Shown here in pieces: positions 8,640 through 17,841 of a stretch of DNA of 64,000 nt. The stretch spans positions 10,444 through 74,443 of the forward strand of contig CAVYZH010000007.1 in the NCBI GenBank assembly GCA_963772975.1, written 5' to 3'. Origin of the DNA: AC-32 sp963772975. Lineage in GTDB: Bacteria; Actinomycetota; Thermoleophilia; Gaiellales; Gaiellaceae. The position numbers were made by a program, and so were the translations under genes. Below the pieces are notes generated by a model. That model was not told where the DNA came from. It made no database searches and saw only the letters and a list, made by a program, of their open reading frames with translations. How positions within the stretch are numbered: position 1 is the stretch's first letter; the number at the start of each line of letters is the position of its first letter.

Positions 8640-9913
8640 GCGACGGCCTCCGGCGACTCGAACTGCGGCAGGTGCTCACGATCGGCGGCGAGCAGCTGCT
8701 CGGTCAGCTCCTCGACCGGCGGCACCTGCCCGACGAGCGGGTGCGCGAGCAATGCCTTGTAGACGAGCTCGCGGTCACCCGTGATCGCGGCTGTCGCGGC
8801 CAGACGCTCGTACGCGGCGACGTGCTGGGCGAGCCCGAGGAACTCGGGGGCGAGCGGCGCCTGCTCGAGCGGTTCCGGACCGCTGACGGTGATTCGGGCC
8901 GGCACTTCGATCGCGTCGTCGTCGGCAAGGCCGGCGATCGTGCCGTTGTTGCGCACGTCGACGACCTGGGCGTCGCCCGCGTCACTCGCCAGCGAAGCGA
9001 CGAGCTGTGTGGCGGCCTCGCTGTAGAACGCGCCGCCGCGTCGCTCGAGCAACTTCGGCTTGGTCGTGAGCGTTGGGTCGCGGTACAGCTCGAGCAGCTC
9101 GCGCTCGATCTCGGCCACCTCGGCCGCGCGGGGTTTGCGGACGAGCTGCGTGGCGAGCACTTCGTCGTGGAAGTAGAAGTAGCGGAGGTAGTACGACGGG
9201 ATCACACCCAGCCGCTCGAGTAGCGAAGCGGGCAGGTCGACGGCGGCGGCGAGCTCGTCGCCGCGCTCGGCCAGCAGGTCGGGCAAGACGTCGGTTCCGT
9301 CAAGCCGAAGCGCGCGCACCCACGTCAGGTGGTTGAGGCCGACCTGGTCGACGAGGACCCGCTCGGGCTCGACATCCAACAGCTTGGCAGCGGAGCGCTG
9401 GATCCCGATTGCCACGTTGCAGAGCCCGACGGTGCGGTGGCCGGCATCGAGCAGGCTGCGAGTGACGATCCCGACTGGGTTCGTGAAGTCGACGATCCAC
9501 GCGTCGTCAGCGGCGAGCTCGCGCACGCGGGACGCGATCCCGAGCACGACCGGAACGGTGCGCAGCGCCTTCGCCAGCCCGCCGGCGCCGGTCGTCTCCT
9601 GGCCGATGCACCCGCATGCGAGTGGGATCGTCTCGTCGGAGAGGCGCGCCTGCTGCCCGCCGACTCGTAACTGGATCAGCACGAAAGATGCGCCATCGAG
9701 GGCACGGTCGAGGTCATCGGTGACCGAGAGCTCACCGTCGTACCCGGCGGCGTCGAGCATCCGGCCGGCAAGGCCGCCGACGACGTCGCGGCGCTCGGCG
9801 TCGACGTCGTGCAGGACGACGACGCTCAGGTCGAGCCGCTCGCGCTCGCGCGCCAGCCCAGCGACGAGCTCCGGGGTGTAGGTCGACCCACCGCCGACGA
9901 CGGCGAGCTTCAC
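8636..9913 (-). CDS. Glycoside hydrolase family 4, 6-phospho-beta-glucosidase-like
   Basis: 425-residue NAD- and metal-dependent glycosidase. The N-terminus KLAVVGGGSTYTPELV is the dinucleotide-binding P-loop of GH4. IGQETTGAGGLAKALRT, DFTNPVGIVT, GLCNVAIG (metal-binding Cys) and QVGLNHLTW (metal-binding His) follow in the order seen in the CelF/LicH branch that acts on 6-phospho-beta-glucosides. NNGTIAGL lies in the substrate loop. GTG start at 9913 with GGAG seven bases upstream. First gene of the transport operon, divergent from the ROK regulator across 144 bases. The absence of a PTS in the operon means the substrate would have to be phosphorylated by the adjacent kinase, or this member accepts unphosphorylated sugars. 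Confidence 0.93.
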   Translation of the reverse strand: MKLAVVGGGSTYTPELVAGLARERERLDLSVVVLHDVDAERRDVVGGLAGRMLDAAGYDGELSVTDDLDRALDGASFVLIQLRVGGQQARLSDETIPLACGCIGQETTGAGGLAKALRTVPVVLGIASRVRELAADDAWIVDFTNPVGIVTRSLLDAGHRTVGLCNVAIGIQRSAAKLLDVEPERVLVDQVGLNHLTWVRALRLDGTDVLPDLLAERGDELAAAVDLPASLLERLGVIPSYYLRYFYFHDEVLATQLVRKPRAAEVAEIERELLELYRDPTLTTKPKLLERRGGAFYSEAATQLVASLASDAGDAQVVDVRNNGTIAGLADDDAIEVPARITVSGPEPLEQAPLAPEFLGLAQHVAAYERLAATAAITGDRELVYKALLAHPLVGQVPPVEELTEQLLAADREHLPQFESPEAVA

Positions 9914-10057
9914 AGCTGGACTCCGGCTCTTCGCAGCGCAGCAACCTCCGGGTCGGCGAATCGTGTTAGGAACCCAGACGAGGCGACTCTCCCACTCCCG
10001 AACCGTGGAGTCAAGACCTAGGAATCGCCGGGAGCTTCGGTTAACGTCACTGACGAG

Positions 10058-11203
10058 ATGGCCGCAACCCGCCGAGCTACGCCGCCGTTGCTCCGGGCCT
10101 TGAACGAGCGGACCGTGCTGGAAGCGATCCGCGAGGGCGCACCGATCTCGCGCGCCGAGATCTCGCGCCGGTCGGGCATCTCGAAGCCGACCGTGTCCCT
10201 TGCGCTCCAGTCCCTGCTCGGCGCCGGCCTCGTGCGCGAGGCCGAGCGCGGGCCGGACGGACCCGGCTACGGCGCCGTCTACTTCGAGGCGGTGACCGAA
10301 GCCGCGCTTGTGGTCGGGCTCGACCTCGGTGCTCGCTTCGTACGCGGCGCGGTGTGCGACCTCGGTGGAGCCATCCGCGCGCGCCAGGACGTCGAGCTGG
10401 CCAGCGCCGACGCCAAAGGCGCGACGGACGCAATCGCGCGCCTGCGAGCGTCGCTGTTCGATGCGGCCGCGCTCGATCCCTCGCTCGTCGACAGCGTGAT
10501 CGTGGGTGTGCCGGGCGTCGTCGCCGCCGACGGGACGCTGCAGGTGACCGAGAACGTGGCCGGCCTCGAGGGGCGACGCTTCGGCGACGAGATCGAGGCG
10601 GCCCTCGAACTTCCGGTGACGCTCGAGAACGACATCAACCTCGCGGCACTCGGCGAGCAATGGCAGGGAGTCGCGCGCGGGGTCGCCGACTTCGTCTTCC
10701 TCTCCGTCGGTACGGGCATGGGCGCAGGCGTCGTCCTCGGCGGCGAGCTCCATCGCGGCCGCAACGGCGCCGCTGGCGAGATCGACTTCGCGCTCGCCGG
10801 GATCGGCGAGACGGTAGACCCGTCGGCCGCGGAGGTCTCGGAGCTCGCGCACGAGCTCGCCGGGCTGACGGCCGACCCGCGGGCGGTCTTCGCGTCCGCC
10901 CGCCGCGGAGACGCCGGCGCACTCGCGGTGGTCGACGAGGTAGCTCGCCGGATCGCCTTGCACCTTGCGCCCATCGCCGCCGTCGCCGATGTCGAGCTGG
11001 TCGTCCTCGGTGGAGGCATCGGTGCCAATGGCGACCTGCTGCTCGACCCGATCGGGCAGCAGCTCGCGGAGTGGCTGCCATTCCCGCCGCGAATCGCGGT
11101 CTCGACTCTCGGCGAAGCCGCGGTCCTGACCGGCGCCGTCGCCGTCGGGCTCCAGACGGCGCTCGAGAACGTCTTCGCCAGACGTGCGGCCGCTCCGGCC
11201 TGA
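10058..11203 (+). CDS. ROK-family transcriptional regulator
   Basis: 381-residue regulator. Residues 10-60 form a winged helix-turn-helix (SRAEISRRSGISKPTVSLAL), followed by a ROK sugar-kinase-like domain beginning with the phosphate motif VGLDLGARFVRGAV. The usual ROK zinc motif after GxAGEIGH is missing: here the segment reads NGAAGEIDFAL and then has no cysteines, so sugar sensing may be metal-independent or altered. The catalytic-type ENDINLAALGE segment is kept. It is divergent from the GH4 operon and most likely represses it in the absence of the imported sugar, acting on the 144-base gap 9914-10057. The gap has no clear palindrome that I can defend as its operator. Confidence 0.92.
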   Translation: MAATRRATPPLLRALNERTVLEAIREGAPISRAEISRRSGISKPTVSLALQSLLGAGLVREAERGPDGPGYGAVYFEAVTEAALVVGLDLGARFVRGAVCDLGGAIRARQDVELASADAKGATDAIARLRASLFDAAALDPSLVDSVIVGVPGVVAADGTLQVTENVAGLEGRRFGDEIEAALELPVTLENDINLAALGEQWQGVARGVADFVFLSVGTGMGAGVVLGGELHRGRNGAAGEIDFALAGIGETVDPSAAEVSELAHELAGLTADPRAVFASARRGDAGALAVVDEVARRIALHLAPIAAVADVELVVLGGGIGANGDLLLDPIGQQLAEWLPFPPRIAVSTLGEAAVLTGAVAVGLQTALENVFARRAAAPA

Positions 11204-11236
11204 GCACTCCTCGGCGATCTCGGTTGTCGGCCGAGC

Positions 11237-11506
11237 TCAGCGCATCTCTCTCGCAAGCTCGGCCGCGACCTCGCTCGCCCTCCAGTAGTGCGCTCCCAGG
11301 CCGGTCCGACCCACGCCGCGCCTGCGCCGCCGCCGCCGACGCAGAGGCACATCCGCGAGCCGAGGGGCCGGATGCCCGATCTCGAGCCGGACGCGCTCGA
11401 TCAGATCGCTCGCTCCCTCGCGTGTCTCCGGGAACGCCAGGCCGGCACGCCAGCAGAGCGCCGCCGCCAGTGCGTAGACCTGCCTCACCGTTGGCTCGCC
11501 GTCCAT
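11237..11506 (-). CDS. Small conserved-looking protein of unknown function
   Basis: 89 residues from an ATG at 11506. The body (VRQVYALAAALCWRAGL, then PETREGASDLIERVR) looks like a real amphipathic domain with a Leu/Ala/Arg pattern, and the tail carries a run of eight arginines. It sits convergent to the ROK gene and divergent from typA. I do not recognise a family with certainty. Reading further upstream in the same frame gives a Cys-rich segment (FLCCYVC), so a start beyond 11506 is possible. Moderate trust that it is coding because the protein pattern degrades in the other frames. Confidence 0.5.
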   Translation of the reverse strand: MDGEPTVRQVYALAAALCWRAGLAFPETREGASDLIERVRLEIGHPAPRLADVPLRRRRRRRRGVGRTGLGAHYWRASEVAAELAREMR

Positions 11507-11581
11507 GCAGACATAGCAGCAGAGAAAGTCGCGCAGATGTGTGCCGGCTCTGTGCCGAAACTGCACCGAACTGTCCGCGGC

Positions 11582-11587
11582 TAGGGT
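11582..11587 (+). promoter_or_regulatory. Candidate -10 element (TAGGGT) for leaderless typA
   Basis: TAGGGT ends 7 bases before the typA ATG at 11595. This is the spacing expected if transcription begins at or next to the start codon. No clear -35 box and no strong ribosome site are visible. Confidence 0.45.
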
Positions 11588-11594
11588 GATCGGG

Positions 11595-13451
<1,857 letters not shown>

Positions 13452-13456
13452 CGTTC

Positions 13457-13924
13457 CTAACCCATCTCGGCCATCGCGGCCTTGCTGCGCGCGGCGATCT
13501 CCTCCATGGAGAGATCCTCAATGTGCGTCGCCACCGACCAGACCTGCCCGAACGGGTCGGCCAGCGTCCCGAAGCGATCGCCCCAGAACATGTCCTCGAG
13601 CGGCGACACCACAGTCGCGCCCGCCTCCTGCGCTTGCTCGAAGGTCGCGTCGGCGTCCTCCACGTACATGAAGACCGAGGCGGTCGGCCCGCCCCGCTCG
13701 GTTGGCGGTCGCACGTTCGACTGCGGGAACGGATCCGAGAGCATCAGCTTCGAATCGCCGATCTGCAGCTCCGCGTGCGCGACCGACCCGTCCGGGCCGG
13801 GCATGCGCACGACTTCCTCCGCTCCGAACGCCTCCTTGTAGAACTCAATCGCGCGCGAGGCGTCTTCCACCGCCAGGTACGGCGTCAGGCTGTGGTAGCC
13901 CTCCGGAATCGGGTTGGCGGCCAT
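13457..13924 (-). CDS. VOC-superfamily protein (glyoxalase/PhnB-like)
   Basis: 155 residues, two beta-alpha-beta-beta-beta units of the vicinal oxygen chelate fold. It resembles PhnB-like VOC proteins: SLTPYLAVEDASRAIEFYKEAFGAEEV at the start, DRFGTLADPFGQVWSVATH near the end. A glutamate/aspartate-containing metal site is plausible but not certain. The ATG at 13924 has a strong ribosome site (GGAAGGAGGG, 4 bases spacing). Convergent with typA. Exact substrate unknown. Confidence 0.85.
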   Translation of the reverse strand: MAANPIPEGYHSLTPYLAVEDASRAIEFYKEAFGAEEVVRMPGPDGSVAHAELQIGDSKLMLSDPFPQSNVRPPTERGGPTASVFMYVEDADATFEQAQEAGATVVSPLEDMFWGDRFGTLADPFGQVWSVATHIEDLSMEEIAARSKAAMAEMG

Positions 13925-14054
13925 CGTTCCCTCCTTCCGTAGCGGACGCGCTCGATTCTAGGTTGCCGTGGCCCCCGGGGCAGGTGCGTCCCCGAATCGA
14001 AACCACGGCCGCCGGAGTTGACTTCGGCGAGCCCGGGTGCGCGGAATCCATGAC

Positions 14055-15677
14055 ATGAGCCGTCCCGCACAAGCGGCCGCCGCGCTCGCAGCGGTAATGC
14101 GCAACCGAGAGCTTCGGCTGGTCGAGCTGGCGTGGGGCGCCTCGATCGTCTCCGAGTGGGCCCACTTCGTCGCGCTTGGTGTCTTCGCCTACAACGTCGG
14201 CGGGACAACGGCAGTCGGCATCGCCGGGCTCGCGCGGATGCTTCCGGCTGCCGTCGTCGCGCCGCTCGCCAGTAGCCTCGGCGATCGCTTCCCCCGCGAA
14301 CGCATCCTCGTCGCGACGGCGCTCGTCGGCGCCGGCGCGCTGGCCGGCTCGGCGGCCGCCTTCTTCGCCGGTGGAAACGCGCCGCTCGTCTACGCGCTCG
14401 CCGCCGTGATCGGGATCACGTCGACGCTCTTCCGCCCCGCGATGCAGGCGCTGCTGCCCTCGCTGGCCCGGACGCCACAAGAGCTGATCGCGGCCAACGG
14501 CGCGAGCTCGACGATCGAGAGCCTCGGCACGCTGGCCGGGCCGCTCCTCGCGGGTGTGCTCGTGGCAGTCACGAACCCGGGAGTCGTCTTCGCGGCGGCA
14601 GCGGGCACCCTGCTAGCCGGCGCTCTGCTACTCGCGCCGCTGCGCGTCGAGGGCGTGATCCAGCCGACCGGCGCGAGCGGCAGCGCCCACGAGCACGTGC
14701 TCGACGGCGTCCGCGCCATCCGCGGGCCCGCACGGCTGATTCTCCTCCTGATGGCGGCGCAGGGCTTCGTGCGCGGCTGCCTGAACGTCCTGATCGTCGT
14801 CGTCGTCTTCCGCGTCCTCGACGCCGGCGACGGCGCGGTCGGCTACCTGACCGCCGGTCTCGGGCTCGGCGGCCTGGCCGGCGCGTTCGGAGCGATGACG
14901 CTCCGGGGGCGCAGTCTGGCCGTAGCGCTCGGTGTGGCGCTCGTCTTCTGGGGACTGCCGATCGCGCTGATCGCGCCCCGCCCCTCCCTCCCTGCCGCGA
15001 TCCTGCTGCTCGCGGTCGTCGGCGCCGCGAACAGCGTCGAGGACGTCGCCGGCTTCACGCTCCTGCAGCGGATCGTCCCGGACGAGCTGCTCAGCCGCGC
15101 GCTCGGGCTGGTGTGGGGCGCCGTGATGGGCGCGGTCGCGCTGGGATCGATCGCGGCCCCGGCAGTGGTCGCAGCGGTCGGGCCGCGTGCCGCTTTCATC
15201 GTCGTCGGCGCGCTGCTGCCCGTGCTCACGCTGCTGTGCTGGAGCCGCCTCCGCGCGATCGACCGGGAAGTGCTCGCCCCGGCCGTCGAACTCGACGTCG
15301 TCTCCGGCGTGCCGCTGTTCGAGCCGCTCTCGCTCGTGGCCAAAGAACACCTCGCCGGGAGGCTGACGCGACTCCACCTCGACCCGGGCGAAGTGGTGGT
15401 GCGTGCCGGCGACGCGGGCGACCGTTTCTACATCGTCGACAGCGGCGAGCTCGAGATCGTGAACGGCGCCTACGCGAGCGCCGGCCGTGGCGACTTCTTC
15501 GGCGAGATCGCCCTGCTGCGCGACGTGCCGCGCACGGCGACCGTCCGCGCCGTCTCGGCCTCGGAGCTGTTCGCGCTCGACCGCGACGACTTCCTGGCGG
15601 CCCTCACCCACTCCGCCGTCCGCTCGGTCGGTGAGACGGTGGCGGACGAGCGGCTGGCAGTCACCGTTCCTCACTGA
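14055..15677 (+). CDS. MFS transporter with C-terminal cyclic-nucleotide-binding domain
   Basis: 540 residues. The first about 400 form a 12-helix major facilitator carrier, with the MFS loop signature SSLGDRFPRERIL after helix 2. From about residue 415 there is a cNMP-binding domain: VPLFEPLSLVAKEHLAGRL, then GDRFYIVDSGELEI, then the phosphate-binding cassette GRGDFFGEIALLRDVPRTAT, which keeps the Gly-Glu and Arg-Thr-Ala residues that contact the ribose-phosphate. This points to carrier activity gated by cAMP or cGMP. ATG 14055 is preferred; an in-frame GTG at 14037 also exists. Ends overlapping the VLRF1-like gene on the other strand by 17 bases. Cargo is unknown. Confidence 0.9.
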   Translation: MSRPAQAAAALAAVMRNRELRLVELAWGASIVSEWAHFVALGVFAYNVGGTTAVGIAGLARMLPAAVVAPLASSLGDRFPRERILVATALVGAGALAGSAAAFFAGGNAPLVYALAAVIGITSTLFRPAMQALLPSLARTPQELIAANGASSTIESLGTLAGPLLAGVLVAVTNPGVVFAAAAGTLLAGALLLAPLRVEGVIQPTGASGSAHEHVLDGVRAIRGPARLILLLMAAQGFVRGCLNVLIVVVVFRVLDAGDGAVGYLTAGLGLGGLAGAFGAMTLRGRSLAVALGVALVFWGLPIALIAPRPSLPAAILLLAVVGAANSVEDVAGFTLLQRIVPDELLSRALGLVWGAVMGAVALGSIAAPAVVAAVGPRAAFIVVGALLPVLTLLCWSRLRAIDREVLAPAVELDVVSGVPLFEPLSLVAKEHLAGRLTRLHLDPGEVVVRAGDAGDRFYIVDSGELEIVNGAYASAGRGDFFGEIALLRDVPRTATVRAVSASELFALDRDDFLAALTHSAVRSVGETVADERLAVTVPH

Positions 15678-16273
15678 GCTCGGCTGCATAGAGCTCGTAC
15701 GGCAGCCGGTCCAGCTCGCGTTGCCTCGGATCCGGGACGGTGAAGAACCGCTCGAGCCGCTTCTCCTCGAGCCACGGCAGCCGCTGGGCGACCCTTGCCA
15801 CAGCCGCGCGGTCGCCACCCAGAGCGACGTACTCGATCCGCTCGCGGTATGGCTCGAGGACCCGAGCTGCGGTCTCGGCGGCCGCATCGATCAGCGCGCG
15901 CTCCTGCTCCTCGCGCCGCGGCCGGAAGCGGTTCGCCGACGAGCCGCCTTTCTTGTGCCGGCCCTTGACGAAGCGCGTGCCGACCTTGGAGGCGACCAGC
16001 CGCTCGCCCTCGAAGACGCCGACCGCGTAGCCGCCCAGGCGCACCAGCAGCGCGGCGACGACGTGATCCTCGAAGAGCGCCTCGATCAGCGGCCCGAGCT
16101 CGACCGTCTCGTACACGCGCGCTTGCGCGAGGCCGAACGGCGGCCGGACGGTGATCGTCTCCTCCGGCGGTCTCGATCCGAGCTGCGCCGTCAGCGTAGG
16201 TCGTGCGGCCGGGTAGCTCGGCGAGCGGGTCGAGCCGCTTGCGCACGTTCTCGCGTCCGACGTAGCGGGCCAT
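15661..16273 (-). pseudogene. Actinobacterial VLRF1-type release-factor-like protein with a frame break near its N-terminus
   Basis: Two frames together give a family-like protein of about 203 residues: residues 1-29 start MARYVGRENVRKRLDPLAEL in one frame, and LTAQLGSRPPEETITVRPPF onward continues in another. The total length (613 bases) has one extra base. The body carries LLVRLGGYAVGVFEGERLVA, then GTRFVKGRHKKGGSSANRF in the position of the GGQ-like catalytic loop of VLRF1 proteins, and the end VPDPRQRELDRL. VLRF1 proteins are eRF1-related peptidyl-tRNA hydrolases of ribosome rescue. The usual Gln of the loop is replaced by Ser. The break lies near 16190-16205 and could be real decay or an error. 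The C-terminal 170 residues are clearly under coding constraint. Confidence 0.65.
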
Positions 16274-16284
16274 CCGCCCCACAC

Positions 16285-16290
16285 TAGGCT
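16285..16290 (+). promoter_or_regulatory. Candidate -10 element (TAGGCT) for a leaderless transcript
   Basis: TAGGCT ends 6 bases before the GTG start at 16297. The divergent VLRF1-like start is only 23 bases away, so the two promoters overlap. Confidence 0.45.
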
Positions 16291-16296
16291 CCCCGC

Positions 16297-17163
16297 GTGG
16301 GTCAGGGCGACACCCGGCGCGGCCGGCTCTTCGTCGCGCTCGCCGCGATCGCCTGGTCGACGGCCGGGCTCTTCCAGCGCGAGCTGACCGTCAACCTCGG
16401 CACGCAGCTCGCCGGCCGCGCGCTGTTCGCGATGCTCGGGATCGGCGTCTTCATCGCGGCGACCGAGCGCGGGCGCTCGCTCAAAGCCTTCCGCGCGATC
16501 GGCCGGCCCGGTCTCGCCATTGCCGCGCTGATGGCGGTCTCGTCGGGCTCGTTCATCGCCGCGCTGAACTACACCTCGGTCGCGAACGTGCTCTTCCTGC
16601 AGGGGCTCGCCCCGGTGCTCGCGGCGGTCCTGGGCATGGCGATCGGCGAGCGGGTGGAGCGGCGCACCTGGATCGCGATGGCCGTCGCGGTCACCGGCGT
16701 CGCGGTGATGGTCGGCGGCCCGAGCCGCCCGAGCGCCCTCGGCTTCGGGCTCTCACTGCTGATGTCGGTCTCCTTCGCCGGCACGATCGTGATCACCCGC
16801 CACCAGCGCCAGGTCTCGATGGCGCCGGCGACCTGGCTCTCGCAGGCGCTCGTCTTCGTGTGCGCGGCGCCGTTCGCGTCGGCCTCGGAGGTCGGCTGGA
16901 AAGACCTGGCGCTGCTCGCCGGCCTCGGCGTGACCCAGATCGGCCTCGGCCTGATCTTCCTGACGATCGGCGCGCGCCTGATCCCCGCCGCCGAGGTGGC
17001 GCTGATCACGCTGCTCGAAATCGTGCTCGGCCCGCTGTGGGTCTGGATCGCACTGGGCGAGCAACCGAGCGCGACGACCCTCGCCGGCGGTGCCATCGTC
17101 CTGTCGGCGGTGGTGATCCAGACGGTCGGCGAGCCCGACGAGCCGCCGGTGTGGCCGCCGTAG
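16297..17163 (+). CDS. EamA-family (DMT) metabolite exporter
   Basis: 288 residues with ten predicted membrane helices in two EamA repeats. The first repeat starts LFVALAAIAWSTAGLFQREL; the second begins about residue 150 (LGFGLSLLMSVSFAGTIVIT) and ends in the typical PLWVWIALGEQPSATTLAGG segment. GTG start with a TAGGCT hexamer 6 bases upstream. Cargo cannot be told from sequence; members export amino acids, nucleotides or drugs. Confidence 0.9.
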   Translation: MGQGDTRRGRLFVALAAIAWSTAGLFQRELTVNLGTQLAGRALFAMLGIGVFIAATERGRSLKAFRAIGRPGLAIAALMAVSSGSFIAALNYTSVANVLFLQGLAPVLAAVLGMAIGERVERRTWIAMAVAVTGVAVMVGGPSRPSALGFGLSLLMSVSFAGTIVITRHQRQVSMAPATWLSQALVFVCAAPFASASEVGWKDLALLAGLGVTQIGLGLIFLTIGARLIPAAEVALITLLEIVLGPLWVWIALGEQPSATTLAGGAIVLSAVVIQTVGEPDEPPVWPP

Positions 17164-17277
17164 CTAGCCGGTGAAGGTGCTGCCGCGCTTCTTGGCGCGC
17201 TTCTCGGCGCGCTTCTCCTTGAGCGACTTCTGCGCGACCTTCTTGTCGAGCTTCTTGGGCTTCTCTTGTCCCTTCAT
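17164..17277 (-). CDS. 37-residue lysine-rich protein
   Basis: A short, very basic reading frame from ATG 17277 to TAG at 17164. It starts MKGQEKPKKLDKKVAQ, continues with KRAEKRAKKRG and ends STFTG; about half of its residues are Lys or Arg. Its stop abuts the eamA stop (no gap), i.e. the two genes converge exactly. Tiny Lys-rich proteins of this style recur in actinobacterial genomes, but I cannot name a function. It may bind RNA or ribosomes. No ribosome site is clear. Confidence 0.6.
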   Translation of the reverse strand: MKGQEKPKKLDKKVAQKSLKEKRAEKRAKKRGSTFTG

Positions 17278-17309
17278 GGGGCCAGCCTACGCCAAGAGCC
17301 CGACGGCAA

Positions 17310-17336
17310 AAAGAAAGGGCGGCCCGTCGGCCGCCC
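17310..17336 (-). terminator. Intrinsic terminator, leftward
   Basis: GGGCGGCC and GGCCGCCC (17317-17324 and 17329-17336) form an 8-bp perfect stem with a 4-base loop. On the minus strand it is followed at once by a T-rich tract (TTTCTTTTT). It ends the candidate RNA described next or a read-through transcript from the SARP gene. Confidence 0.75.
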
Positions 17337-17520
17337 TGTGCTTTGCGCTTCCCGTCCGTCTCTGCGGCCCAGGCGGCCGGTCAAGCGCAGTCGCATATTG
17401 GGTCGAGCCGGCGGCTGTGTCCTCCCCAGGAAGGGGGTTATCTCCGGACAACAAGAAGCGAGGCCGCCGCCCGGCCCCGCTTCCAGTTCCCTCCGTAGAG
17501 GAGAGCCGCAGGTAAGTCGC
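17310..17520 (-). ncRNA. Candidate structured non-coding RNA
   Basis: No convincing reading frame fills 17278-17841, yet the minus strand here folds well. CTGCGGCTC (about 17511-17503) can pair with GGGCCGCAG (about 17370-17362) as a closing stem. GGCGGCC further in pairs with GGCCGCC just before that. An inner hairpin has CCCC/GGGG arms, and the whole ends in the strong terminator at 17310-17336. The rod with a central open region is reminiscent of 6S/Ms1-type RNAs, but I see no primary-sequence match to 6S, SRP, tmRNA or RNase P. The 5' end is a guess. The remaining part, 17521-17841, holds one more hairpin (GGCCTC/GAGGCC, about 17523-17542) and no other feature I can support. Confidence 0.4.
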
Positions 17521-17841
17521 AAGGCCTCGCCGCATTGAGGCCCGTCGTGTCTTCCGAGGTCGCACCCGCCGCATGGGGCGCGCTCGGTTGATGGCCTCAC
17601 TATCGGCGAGGGGGGCTGGTTGATCTATCACCCTTCTACGGTTGACTGCATTGGTTCACACATTTAGTCGACGGGAGCGGTGATCGGCGGATAGCAAGTC
17701 GAGGGGAGAGGAGATAGCGGCCCCAGAAACTGCACTCTGGGTGCCTCGCCCCGTCGCCCGTTTGCCTCCGCACGGCTACGGGCTCGACGAACTCATCCGA
17801 ATCATGGAAGGCGTCGGCTGACTGGCCTCGGCCAAGTCGCG

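Noticed and set aside
17461..17520. A SAM-I-like string (GGAGGGA followed by CTGG) on the minus strand
   Set aside because: The other conserved SAM-I parts (CTTATC, GCAACC) are missing and no methionine gene follows.
17310..17640. RNase P RNA, tmRNA or SRP RNA
   Set aside because: None of their invariant strings (for example the SRP GGAAGGAAGCAGC-type loop or RNase P core) is present.
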